In this document: piece after piece, positions 33,701 to 44,197 of the stretch
Layout of the letters: the number at the start of each line of letters is the position of its first letter
Position numbering within the stretch: position 1 is the first letter of the stretch
NCBI GenBank assembly: GCA_950097015.1
Contig: CATNEN010000001.1
Span: 20,258,501 to 20,322,500, forward strand
Source of the DNA: Macrostomum hystrix
Lineage: Eukaryota > Platyhelminthes > Macrostomidae
Direction of reading: 5' to 3'
DNA length: 64,000 bases
Position numbers and translations under genes: made by a program
The notes under the pieces: generated by a model
Seen by the model: the letters and a program-made list of their open reading frames with translations, nothing else
Told to the model about the DNA's origin: nothing
The model's database searches: none

Positions 33701-36700
33701 ATCTATGCAAAAGTTTATGTGAAATCACACATTCCAACTTAAAACCAGCTGAGATGTAGTTCTGAAAATGCAACAAGAAGAATGGGATTTGATAGACTTA
33801 AAAGTCCCAGATCCAAAATGAAGGAAAGGGAATTTCGAAAAACAGAATCAATAGATTTTTGTTCCATCAGTCTTAAATTGCTTGCTCTCGACTGCCAACA
33901 GAGGACGTTACATCGGACGATGAAGATGAAGGAGGAGCAACTTGTGAGACAAGAGCCCAAGAATTAGATTTAATTTCAATGTTTCACTTTAAATGGCAAT
34001 TTCAATACGCGCTTGATTCAAAATGTCACAAAGCGAATTTGTTTACAATCTTACCTATTTGAGAATATTTTATCACATTTTTTATGTTTTTTCATTGCGC
34101 AATCAATTACAAACTATTGCGAATTATTCTGCTCTTCTTGCGTGATTCTACTTATGTCAGTAGGATAATTGCGTTTTATGGAAAAATTGAAATTTTATAG
34201 AAACTGTTTCCTTAGAAAAATGGACTAAAAGCAAAAATGCTATAATGGAAAATTTCCAAATTTTGCAATTCTGATTGCAGACAAGAAGGAATCTGAGAGT
34301 GTCCCGTCACACACCCTGCCTGAGGTGAAAATGCACGCCGCCAGGGCCATCGCCAGGGCTGCTAGAAGCGGTAAAAATACTTTTTTATTGTAAAAAGATG
34401 AAAAACGCTAAACACGCTACTACAAGTCAAATGCACAATGAAGTTAGTAATCTAATGAAGTATAATATTTTTTTGCAGAGGCCGGTAAGCGAGTGCTGCA
34501 CGACTGTGAGGCGGAGAAAATGCTGGTGCAGTTGCTAACGCACGAGGATGACAAGGTGCGAGCCGCTGCGGCAACCGCACTGGCCATCATGGGAGAGAGC
34601 TACGCGTGCCAGGAGGCCATCGTGAAGTATGGTAAGGGCTAGCGTGTATTAAAGATTTAATTTTTCGATACATATCGGATTGTATTTTATAAAAATTTTC
34701 ACAATAATGTGTCGTAAATTTTACTAAAATGTCAGCTAGATAAATAATTACTTAGACCTTGTACGAATGTCGGAAGCAAAACATGTTCTTTTTGATACAT
34801 ATAGGATATTTATCAATCGCGATATCATTTTATACAATTTATATTTCTAGCCTTAAAATTTTTTTTCGACACATGTCGGTTATCGCATAATATCCCATAA
34901 TAATAAATGTATGTGTGTCCGCAAGTCCGTAAGTGTTCTTATTTGTTGAAATACTTTATTCACTTTTAACAATATTCTTTATTTTGTATTATTATAGCCC
35001 TCTTTACAAACAAACCTTATAGAAGGACTCGAACCCCTGGTGAAAATGACAAAGCTGGATAACAAAGAGATTAAGGAGGCCAGCTCGCTCGCAGTGGCCA
35101 ATCTGACTTCGGGCAACGCGCAGATCTGCCAGTGAGTGCCGCAGCCGCCATAAATATAGATTTTCTATGAAACCTAAATAGCTTAGCTTTTCAATCGCTT
35201 TAATCGCTTCCAGAGCCGTGGGTTCCATCAGTCACGGCATCGAGAATCTCATCGGCTGTTTGGCCAACGAGAATGAGCGAATCGCCAGCAACGGCCTGGC
35301 AGCACTGATCAACCTGTCGGCTGATGACGGCCTGCGACACAAAGTTCTGCACCTGGGACTGCTCAATGCGCTGCATAATCCGCTGGGCTCCAAGTGAGAA
35401 CTCTGATCTCAAGCTGGGCGATCCCTACCGAACCTTCTTATTCCATATCCCATCCCATCAGATCCCCTCCGATCCCATCCCATCCCATCACAACACATCA
35501 GATCCCATCCCATCCCATCTTATCAGATCTCATCAAATTCGATCCGTTCCCATTAGATACCGTCGCATCCCATCCCATCCCATCCCATCCCATCCCATCC
35601 CATCCCATTCCATTCCATCCCATCCCATCCCATCCCATCCCATCCCATTCCATTCCATCCCATCCCATCCCAACCCATCCCATCCCATTCCATTCCATTC
35701 CATCCCATCCCATCCCATCCCATCCCATCCCATTCCATTCTATTCCATTCCATTCCATTCCATTCCATCCCATCCCATCCCATCACATCACATCCCATCC
35801 CATTCCATTCCATCCCATCCCATCCCATTCCATTCCATTCCATCCCATCCCATCCCATCCTATCCCATCTCATCCTATACCATCCGATCATCTGATCCGA
35901 TGCTATCCTTTCCCAAAGGATCTACAAGATCCCTATCCCCTAAAACTATCCCCACCCCACCCAGATCCCAGCTCGTGCAGGAGCGAGCCGCCACAGCCAT
36001 TGCCGTCTACGTCTGCGAGCCGGGTCCCAGGGCGGACTTCAGAAACGGCAAGTGCCTGCCGCTGCTGGTGCCGCTGCTCATGTCCGACAGTGACCCGGTG
36101 AGGCGGGCGGCCTGCTGGGCACTGGCTGTTCTCGCAGCCGACTCCGACACGGCCGCTGAGATCTACAAGCTCAGGTAAGTGAATTGATACTCAATAGATT
36201 CAATAACTCAATGGACTCACAGGTTCAGATGAAACTTAAAGAGAACCTTCGGTTTAAATCAATAGTGAGGGGGCTGTAGTCTAGTGATTACAAATCGACA
36301 AACTTATCAGCTAGGGGGACATAGAGAGAGCCTAACAGACTACAGCGTGCCGCATTGACTGTTCAAATATGAGACAGGGGAGAGATGGGACACGGGAGAG
36401 ATGAGACACAGGAGAGATGAGACACGGGAGAGATGGGACACGGGAGAGATGAGACACGGGAGAGATGAGACAGGGGAGAGATGATAAACTGGAGAGATGA
36501 GACACGGGAGAGATGAGAAAGGGGAGAGATGAGATAGGAGAGAGATGAGACTCGGGATAGATGAAACACGGAGAGATGAGACACGGGAGAGATGAGACAC
36601 GGGAGAGATGAGACACGGGAGAGATGAGACACGGGAGAGATGAGACACGGGAGAGATGAGATGAGAGATGAGATGAGACACGGGAGAGATGAGATGAGAG

Positions 36701-39700
36701 ATGAGACACGGGAGAGATAAGACACAGGAGTGATGAGACACGGGAGTGATGAGACACGGGAGATATGAGACACGGGAGAGATGAGACAAGGGAGGGATAA
36801 GACAGGAGAGAGATGAGACTGCGAACTTCGAGGAGCTTCGAGTTTGCCGACCCCTGGGTTAGAGCGTCGGACTCACGCCTTGAAGGTCGGGGGTTGGATT
36901 CCCGACTCCGCTGGAATAATCCGTTTCCTTTTGAAGCAACTTAACTCTGCGTTGCTTCAGTTAACCCAGCTGTTAAATCGGTACCGGCATTAGCTGCTGG
37001 GAGTGACTGGATTGGATTGGCTGTTAAATGGGTACCAGCTTAAGCTGGGGTATTTGAGGGCTACAACCCCTCACTATAGGCTACAACCCCCACTGTAGGC
37101 TACAAAACCCACTATAGGCTACAACCCCCACTATAGGCTTCAACCACTCACTGTAGGCTACAACCCCCACTATAGGCTACAACCCCCCCTGTAGGCTACA
37201 ACCCCCACTATAGGCTACAACCCCCACTATAGGCTACAAACCCCACTATAGGCTACAACCCCCACTATAGGCTACAAACCCCACTATAGGCTACAAACCC
37301 CACTATAGGCTACAAACCCCACTATAGGCTACAACCCCCACTATAGGCTACAACCCCACTATAGGCTACAACCCCCACTATAGGCTACAACCCCCACTAT
37401 AGGCTACAACCCCCACTAAAGGCTACAACCCCACTATAGGCTACAACCCCCACTATAGGCTACAAACCCCACTATAGGCTACAAACCCCACTAAAGGCTA
37501 CAACCCCCACTGTAGTCTACAACCCCCACTATAGGCTACAACCCCCACTATATGCTACAAACCCCACTATAGGCTACAAACCCCACTATAGGCTTCAACC
37601 ACTCACTGTAGGCTACAACCCCCACTATAGGCTACAACCCCCACTATAGGCTACAACCCCACTATAGGCTACAACCCCACTATAGGCTACAACCCCACTA
37701 TAGGCTACAACCCCCACTATAGGCTACAACCCCCACTATAGGCTTCAACCACTCACTGTAGGCTACAACCCCCACTATAGGTTACAACCCCACTATAGGC
37801 TACAACCCCCACTATAGGCTACAACCCCCACTATAGGCTACAACCCCCACTATAGGCTACAACCCCACTATAGGCTACAACCCCCACTATAGGCTACAAA
37901 CCCCACTATAGGCTACAAACCCCACTATAGGCTACAACCCCCCCTGTAGGCTACAACCCCCACTATAGGCTACAACCCCCACTATAGGCTACAAACCCCA
38001 CTATAGGCTACAACCCCCACTATAGGCTACAAACCCCACTATAGGCTACAAACCCCACTATAGGCTACAAACCCCACTATAGGCTACAACCCCCACTATA
38101 GGCTACAACCCCCACTATAGGCTACAACCCCCACTATAGGCTACAACCCCCACTATAGGCTACAAACCCCACTATAGGCTACAACCCCCACTGTAGGCTA
38201 CAACCCCCACTGTAGGCTACAACCCCCACTATAGGCTACAACCCCCACTATAGGCTACAACCCCCACTATAGGCTACAACCCCCACTATAGGCTACAACC
38301 CCCACTATAGGCTACAACCCCCACTATAGGCTACAACCCCCACTATAGGCTACAACCCCCACTATAGGCTACAAACCCCACTATAGGCTACAAACCCCAC
38401 TAAAGGCTACAACCCCCACTATAGGCTACAAACCCCACTAAAGGCTACAACCCCCACTGTAGTCTACAACCCCCACTATAGGCTACAACCCCCACTATAG
38501 GCTACAACCCCCACTATAGGCTACAAACCCCACTATAGGCTACAACCCCATATATTTAACTGTCCCTTACTGAATGCACCCAATGGCCCCATTGCAGAGG
38601 CCTGGAGCTGCTGCAAGCCATCAACAAGTCGGACACCAAACGCACGAAATTCTCCGAAATCGCTTTGAACAAACTGCTTGACAACAATTTGAGCCTTAAA
38701 TATGCCCTAACTGGCTTCCTCTGTAAGTCCGACGTTATTAGGAAATTATTTCCTTCATCGCACTACTCATTGAGGCGAATCAGTAGTAATGAACGCAGAT
38801 GATAATTCCGCATCAAACAATCTGACAGCCACTACGGATCGAATTCCGGATTTGTTCTACGACCCGGGCCAATTGCGCCTAGACGAGCACCTGCCCTCCC
38901 TGGAGACCTACAGCCGTCAGGAGGTCAGCACCCGCAGGCCGGTGCTGCTGCTTAACACCACCGCGCCACCGTGAGTCTGTCTGAGGCTTTTATTAGAGTC
39001 TCACAATAACTGCGCTCACTCGAGTTCACTTGAGTTCACTTAAGTTCACTTGAGTTCACTCGAGTTCACTTGAGTTCACGTAGGCGCCAAAAGGTTTTGT
39101 AAGATTGGATAGATTTTAGCTTCTATCTCGGCAGTGTAAATTCAAGACTCTTAAGTTTGAAGTTAGGAATACGCAAGAATAATAAGACAGGCCCTTGATC
39201 TGTCACTCTTGATCTGGCACTATTAATCTGTCACTCTTGATCTGTCACTCTTGATCTGTCACTCTTGATCTGTCACTCTTAATCTGTCACTCTTAATCTG
39301 TCACTCTTGATCTGTCACTCTTGATATGTCACTCTGAATCTGTCACTCTGAATCTGTCACTCTTGATCTGTCACTCTTGATCTGTCACTCTTGATCTGTC
39401 ACTCTTGATCTGGCACTCTTGATCTTTCACTCTTGATCTTTCACTCTTAATCTGTCACTCTTTATCTGTCACTCTTGATCTTTCACTCTTGATCTGTCAC
39501 TCTTGATCTTTCACTCTTGATCTGTCACTCTTGATCTGTCACTCTTGATCTTTCACTCTTGATCTGTCACTCTTGATCTTTCACTCTTGATCTGTCACTC
39601 TTGATCTGTCACTCTTGATCTGTCACTCTTTATCTGTCACTCTTGATATGTCACTCTGAATCTGTCACTCTTGATCTTTGACTCTTGATCTGTCACTCTT

Positions 39701-42061
39701 GATCTGTCACTCTTGATCTGTCACTCTTGATCTGTCACTCTTGATCTGTCACTCTTGATCTTTGACTCTTGATCTGTCACTCTTGATCTTTCACTCTAAA
39801 TCGGTCACTCTTGATCTTTGACTCTTGATCTGTCACTCTTGATCTTTCACTCTAAATCGGTCACTCTTGATCTGTCACTCTTGATCTGTCACTCTTGATC
39901 TGTCACTCTTGATCTGTCACTCTTGATCTGTCACTCTTGATCTGTCACTCTTGATCTGCCACTCTTGATCTGTCACTCTTGATCTGTCACTCCGAATTTA
40001 TCACGTATCGTCTCTCACTGCTCTCCCTTCACTCCTCCCCAGTCACTCCTCCCCAGTCACTCCTCCCCACTCACTCCTCCCCAGTCACTCCTCCCCAGTC
40101 ACTCCTCACCCGTCACTCGCTCGACCAGGCCTCCGCCCGAGTCGCCGATCGATGCGGCCACGGAGGCCGAAGGAGGCGAGGATCAGAAGGCACAGGACGA
40201 CAGCAAAACAACGCCCACTGGAAGGCGCTCAAAGTCGTGAGTTTTATTTTCACCGCCAAATATTCACAATATTTTCGTTGTCGCAAAATTTCATATTTAG
40301 ACTACTTATAGTACGCTTTCTAAAAAAAGTCTACAATATTAATTTTTCAGTCCGAAAGATTCCGCGTAAGTTTGCCTAAAACAGCGACAGCAACAAAATT
40401 AATTTTTTAGGCGCTGCTAATCTTACTTGATATATGCGTGAAGTTTTCTTACCAACTCGTTTGAATAAAAAAACTATTGGTTTGTTTTTGTGGACACAAA
40501 GACAAAAAGCTATTGCTAATAAAGCGAGATTATGTTGTTGGGTTGTTTCTTAATAGCAATTTACCCTTTTCTCGAAAACTTTGTTAGCGAATGAGTTTAA
40601 CTAAACCGTCAACAATATGTAGCCTGGTGTTTTCCCATGTCTTACCACATCCAATATTAACCCTGCAGTTTAAATAGCAATTTGTTAAACCTCAAAACTT
40701 TAGCGTTTGAATAAGTTTGAATTTTTTTAATTAAAACTTTTATTAAAAAAAGCGAATTTCATGCGCGAGTAGGCTACTGCTAGTAGGCAAGCAGCGAATA
40801 TTATAGCATTTTTAAACTGAAATTCGTCGAGCAGAAAAGGCAAGCGAGGCGAAGCGGAAGCTGCCGCAGCAGCGGCCGCCGCTGCAGCTGCCGCCTCAGC
40901 CGCCGCCGCAGCCGCCGCGGCAGCCGCCGCCGAAGCCGCCACGAAGCCGTTCAGCCCGCCGTCCGACTCCAACCTTCGGCGCTGTGTAGAGGAAGCCCAA
41001 CGGCTGATGGCACAGTGCGGCAGTCAGCGGGAGGAGATTCAGCAGCTGGCAGGCCTGGTGTCGGAGCGGATGGGTGGCGCCATCGAGCACGGCGAGCTCA
41101 TGCAGTTCAGCTACGAGCTGCCCCTCAGCCAATTGAAATTCTCGCTCAAATCCAACGTTGTGCCTATCGGACTAGTCAACGCCGGTATTCACTGTCACAG
41201 GGCGCTGCTGTTCAAGGTTGGGAAATCCTTTGGAGTGAGGGGAGTGAAGGGAGCGAAGGGAGGGAAAGGGGTGAAGGGAATGACGGGAGTTAATGAAGTG
41301 AAGGGAGTGAATTAAGTGAAATGAGTGAAGGGAGTGACTGGAGTGAAGGGGGTTAAGGGTGTGAAGGGAGTCACGGGAGTGAAGGGAGTCACGGGAGTGA
41401 AGGGAGTCACGGGAGTGAAGGGAGTCACGGGTGTGAAGGGTGTCACGGGAGTGAAGAGAGTCACGGGTGTGAAGGGAGTCACGGGTGTGAAGGGAGTCAC
41501 GGGAGTGAAGGGAGTCACGGGAGTGAAGAGAGTCACGGGTGTGAAGGGAGTCACGGGTGCGAAGGGAGTCACGGGTGTTAAGGGAGTCACGGGTGTGAAG
41601 GGAGTCACGGGTGTGAAGGGAGTCACGGGAGTGAAGGGAGTCACGGGTGTGAAGGGAGTGCATGTTTCTCACACACAGTAGGGTTTGCTACATTCCAGTT
41701 CCTGGCAGACAGGTTGGGCATCAACTGCACGCTTGTCCGTGGCCAGTACAACAGGGCCTGGAACGAGGTGTGGCTGGTTGACGCAGAGGTGAGTTAAAAG
41801 CTTACGTTTTTCCTGAACTCGTGTTGTATACAGCTTTTAAGTCCACCGACCAGCTAATGCTACTATCCGCGGGGTTTAGCGCTCCATCAGCCTTCCTTAG
41901 TCTAGAAGTGCCAGAAATGACAATTTGAAATTGTTTCTTCATCTCAGCAGGGCCAGCAGCGCGGTAAGCCGCCGAGCAAGTTCATCGTGGATCTGGTGTT
42001 TGAGCCGGGCAGACTGCTCACGCCAGACTCAGTTGAAGCCAGCAGCTACAAGAAGCTCTAG
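30718..42061 (+). CDS. ARMC3: ARMC3 orthologue, armadillo repeats plus EDR1-type C-terminal domain
   Basis: Twenty exons, all in phase: 30718-30771, 30862-30979, 31400-31597, 32224-32399, 32477-32603, 32872-33011, 33087-33228, 33902-33943, 34281-34370, 34479-34631, 35023-35131, 35214-35393, 35965-36174, 38598-38722, 38784-38970, 40129-40236, 40351-40365, 40835-41216, 41699-41788, 41948-42061; about 919 residues (vertebrate form about 870). Exon 2 gives [20 protein letters not shown], close to the vertebrate N-terminus. Armadillo repeats fill most of exons 2-14, and [19 protein letters not shown] marks their end. Exons 18-20 encode the peptidase-like EDR1 domain ([35 protein letters not shown]). 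ARMC3 is associated with cilia and sperm flagella. Additions here are a lysine-rich, acidic insert (exons 7-8) and a poly-alanine run in exon 18. Exon 17 is a 15-nt microexon. Confidence 0.94.
31020..31370. repeat. Minisatellite in ARMC3 intron 2, 16 bp monomer
   Basis: About 20 copies of gggattcaaagaatct. The intron's first 40 bp (gaattcgggatttac, tggatttaca) resemble the unit. The frame happens to run open from exon 2 through the array into exon 3, but splicing at 30979/31400 restores the ARMC3 reading ([14 protein letters not shown]). Confidence 0.93.
31660..32190. repeat. Minisatellite in ARMC3 intron 3, 19 bp monomer
   Basis: Units gttagacaggtaggcagat with 'tagttagat' variants; more homogeneous towards the right. 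Confidence 0.9.
32630..32815. repeat. Minisatellite in ARMC3 intron 5
   Basis: Degenerate copies of gtgtcaggggaagtacaggg. Confidence 0.8.
33335..33690 (+). mobile_element. SINE family B copy 3 (longest copy), in ARMC3 intron 7
   Basis: Order on plus: head gtgagtggcagagcggtcta (box A-like), tttacctctcgcaccaag, box B-like gagctcgattccgcgg, body gagagaaggcttgggggctt, cctgacgatgagaaattcag, then ctcaggagtcag and a 3' end near gccgcagccctccggcaatc. This copy gives the clearest view of both ends of the family. Confidence 0.88.
35440..35890. repeat. Pentanucleotide CCATC/CCATT array in ARMC3 intron 12
   Basis: Blocks of (CCATC)n alternate with blocks of (CCATT)n. The opposite strand is (GGATG/GGAAT)n. 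The GGAAT motif is the same pentamer found in human satellite II/III; this is likely convergence of simple sequence. Confidence 0.93.
36268..37048 (+). mobile_element. SINE family A copy 5, split by a MITE, in ARMC3 intron 13
   Basis: The head gggggctgtagtctagtgat lies at about 36268-36290. The rest (ggttagagcgtcggactcac, box B with gggttggattcccgac, then aacccagctgttaaatcggt) resumes at 36857 and runs to about 37048. The 36291-36856 interval is a MITE inserted between box A and box B. The 3' end of this SINE runs straight into a tandem array. Confidence 0.8.
36291..36856. mobile_element. hAT-like MITE copy 1 with internal minisatellite
   Basis: The right terminus, read inwards, is caggggtcggcaaactcgaa; the left one is a degraded atcgacaaactt. 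The first 90 bp (acatagagagagcc, gcgtgccgcattgactg, atatgag) align with the left part of the copy at 42176. Internally about 430 bp are tandem gagacacgggagagat units. It sits within a SINE head; the target duplication is degraded. Confidence 0.75.
37050..38550. repeat. 1.5 kb satellite, 19-20 bp monomer related to a SINE head
   Basis: About 78 copies of ggctacaacccccactata with small variants, in ARMC3 intron 13. The reverse complement reads tatagtgggggttgtagcc, i.e. the first bases of SINE family A (ggggttgtagcctagtgg). The array begins exactly where SINE copy 5 ends. Confidence 0.93.
39190..39990. repeat. Minisatellite in ARMC3 intron 15, 14 bp monomer
   Basis: About 57 copies of tgatctgtcactct with single-base variants. 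Smaller arrays sit on either side: acttgagttcact-like units at 39015-39080 and cagtcactcctcc at about 40030-40110. Confidence 0.93.
41220..41670. repeat. Minisatellite in ARMC3 intron 18, 18 bp monomer
   Basis: Copies of gagtgaagggagtcacgg; the multiple-of-three period keeps frames open on both strands (KGVTGV on plus, TPVTPF on minus), none coding. Confidence 0.93.
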
Positions 42062-42175
42062 GAGAGCGAAGATAAAACAGCATTGCATTGAGCATGCGAA
42101 ACAAGTGATGCGAAACCAGTTTGACATATAAAATTACCTTTCTTCCCTCAAATTCTCACTCTGCTTACTTTATAG

Positions 42176-42866
42176 CGGAGGTCGGCAAACTTGTTAGCGC
42201 GCGGGCCACAGAGAGAACCTGAAAGACGACAGCGGGCCGCATTAACTGTAGAAATACGAAGTATGAGATTATGAGAAAGGGGAGAGATGAGACATTGGAG
42301 AGATAAGACAGGAGGGAGACGGGAGACACGGGAGAGATGAGACGGGAGAGATGAGACAGGGGATAGATGAGACATTGGAGAGATAAGACAGGAGAGAGAC
42401 GTGAGACACGGGAGAGATGAGACGGGGAGAGAGAAGTGATAAGAGATTAGATGAGACACAGATGAGCTGAGACAGAGATGAGACAAGACAGGGGATCGAT
42501 GAGACAGGGGATCGATGAGACAGGGTATAGATGAGACAGGGGATAGATGAGACGGGATAGATGAGACAGGGGTTAGATGAGACAGAGATGAGATGAGACA
42601 GGGGAGAGATGAGACAGGAGAGATGAGACAGGGGAGAGATGAGACAGGAGAGATGAGACAGGGGATAGATTAGACAGAGAAGAGATTAGACGGGAGAGAG
42701 ACACAGGGGAGGAGACACGGGAGACTCAGAGATGAGACTCTCAATCTTTAGATGAGACACAGGAAAGATGAGACAGGATACTATTGGTGTTGGTAGGGGC
42801 ATCGGGCCGGATTCGGGATCTTCGAGTGTCGCTTCTGACCCGCGGGCCGGAGTTTACCGACCTCTG
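42176..42866. mobile_element. hAT-like MITE copy 2, 8-bp target duplication
   Basis: Termini cggaggtcggcaaact (left) and cagaggtcggtaaact (right, read inwards) form imperfect inverted repeats of the cagnggtcggcaaact type common in hAT elements. The flanks ctttatag (42168-42175) and ccttatag (42867-42874) form an 8-bp duplication with one mismatch, the length expected for hAT. Internally, 42250-42780 is tandem gagatgagacaggggagaga. There is no transposase. It lies about 115 bp after the ARMC3 stop, perhaps in its 3' UTR. Confidence 0.85.
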
Positions 42867-43003
42867 CCTTATAGTTCTGCAGCTTTATTCGGTTGCACGA
42901 AAAGGATTAAAATCGTATATCTTACGTTTGCATGCCTTTTTACACAATCTTATACCTGGTAAAGTTCAATGTTTCGCTAAGATTTTGTTTTTTTTTGGCT
43001 TGT

Positions 43004-43009
43004 AATAAA
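43004..43009 (+). promoter_or_regulatory. Candidate polyadenylation signal
   Basis: AATAAA, repeated as aataaataaa, about 940 bp after the ARMC3 stop codon. If used, the MITE lies in the ARMC3 3' UTR. Confidence 0.35.
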
Positions 43010-43274
43010 TAAATGTCGGTCTTTGTCTGGTAACACTGCCGGAATATTCACTTTGAAATAAGCGTTTGGGAAATGGGATTTTCGGTTGGGGAATGGGATT
43101 TTTTCAATTGAGAATAAGAGGCCTTGCCCTGGAAGCCAAGCCGTGAGGCTTCAGCGGTGGGCTGGTGACAGATTCGTCGACAATTTTGCCTGGATCTGCC
43201 CGAAGTGTCGAGTTCAGGAACCAGATGCTTGCGTAATTGCCCGATATAAACCTGCTTGTACTGACACGCAAACA

Positions 43275-43512
43275 CTGTACGCAGGCACACACTCACACAG
43301 GTGTGTACATCTGCCCTGACTTTCTCATCGTCAGGCAGTATACACTCTCACTGTGCCCTGGAGTTTGGCCATCAAGGGCGTAAATTGCACGACAAGCCCC
43401 CAAGCCTTCTCTCCGCGGCTTCGCCCTAAACAAATGCGGCCTGGCCGTGGAATCGAACTTAGGGACCGTGGGGCGAGAGGCTAACGCGTTAACCGCTCTG
43501 CCACCGACCCCC
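43275..43512 (-). mobile_element. SINE family B copy 4
   Basis: Minus-strand copy with head ggtcggtggcagagcggtta, tagcctctcgccc, box B-like agttcgattccacggc, and the cctgacgatgagaaagtcag segment. The 3' part beyond the gtgtgtgcctgcgta segment is missing. Confidence 0.85.
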
Positions 43513-43860
43513 GAAAAATACAAATGTTGTAGTTTATCGGTACCGTCGGCAGTTCGCCGACGCGGTAGTAGGGGTTCGGGTACGGACCGCCCAAAGCTTG
43601 CCGGGGGAGGAGGGATGGGAAGCAGCGACCCTCGAGGCGTTCCGACACTCCGAGGAGAGACGGGATGGGCTTGGAGCGTACAGGCACTCGCTAAGCCCTG
43701 CACAGAAGGATGCGCGAAGGCTTTGACTGCGAGCGGGTAGCCATTCGACAGCCCCAGAGAGAGGTGGATGACGGTCTGGAGGCGTACCGACGCTTCGCAG
43801 ACTCGAGGGAAGACTCTGGAGGAGAAGGATGATGATGAGCTTTTGGCAGCAGCAGAGGTC
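43513..43860. other. GC-rich unassigned segment next to the retrotransposon
   Basis: About 350 bp, distinctly GC-rich against the AT-rich surroundings and bounded by a SINE and the LTR element. Short open frames exist on both strands but no domain is recognisable; possibly a transposon remnant. Confidence 0.4.
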
Positions 43861-43865
43861 GGGCA

Positions 43866-44083
43866 TGTAATAGCTCAAGAGTCAAGCCGTGTGAGGTGCG
43901 AAGAAAAAGGTGAGCCCTCCAAGTAGGGCGAGACAGTATTTATATATTTGCCTCAACGTGCAACCGATACGATCAACGTGCGCGTGGGGGGCATGTACAT
44001 AGTGAGCGAGAGTTAGTGATGCATGCACATATTAGATTGACCGGCAAAGCGATACGTGAGTGCTAGTAGACTACGGCATGACA
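43866..44083 (-). repeat. 3' LTR (left)
   Basis: Starts TG and ends CA on the plus strand. The minus strand carries a TATA-like atatataaata. A purine-rich gaggagga on the minus strand just inside (44084-44092) is the likely polypurine tract. Confidence 0.95.
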
Positions 44084-44197
44084 GTCCTCCTCAAGTGGAT
44101 GAAAAATTAAGGGAATAAAATGAAAGAAGTAGTAGCAGGCAACAATATAATTGTTTTTAGAACAGTCCTTGTAACTTTAGTCTGTCAATCAAGCAAT

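Noticed and set aside
35324-36178. 284-codon ORF rich in [10 protein letters not shown]
   Set aside because: Reads through the CCATC/CCATT intron array between ARMC3 exons 12 and 13.
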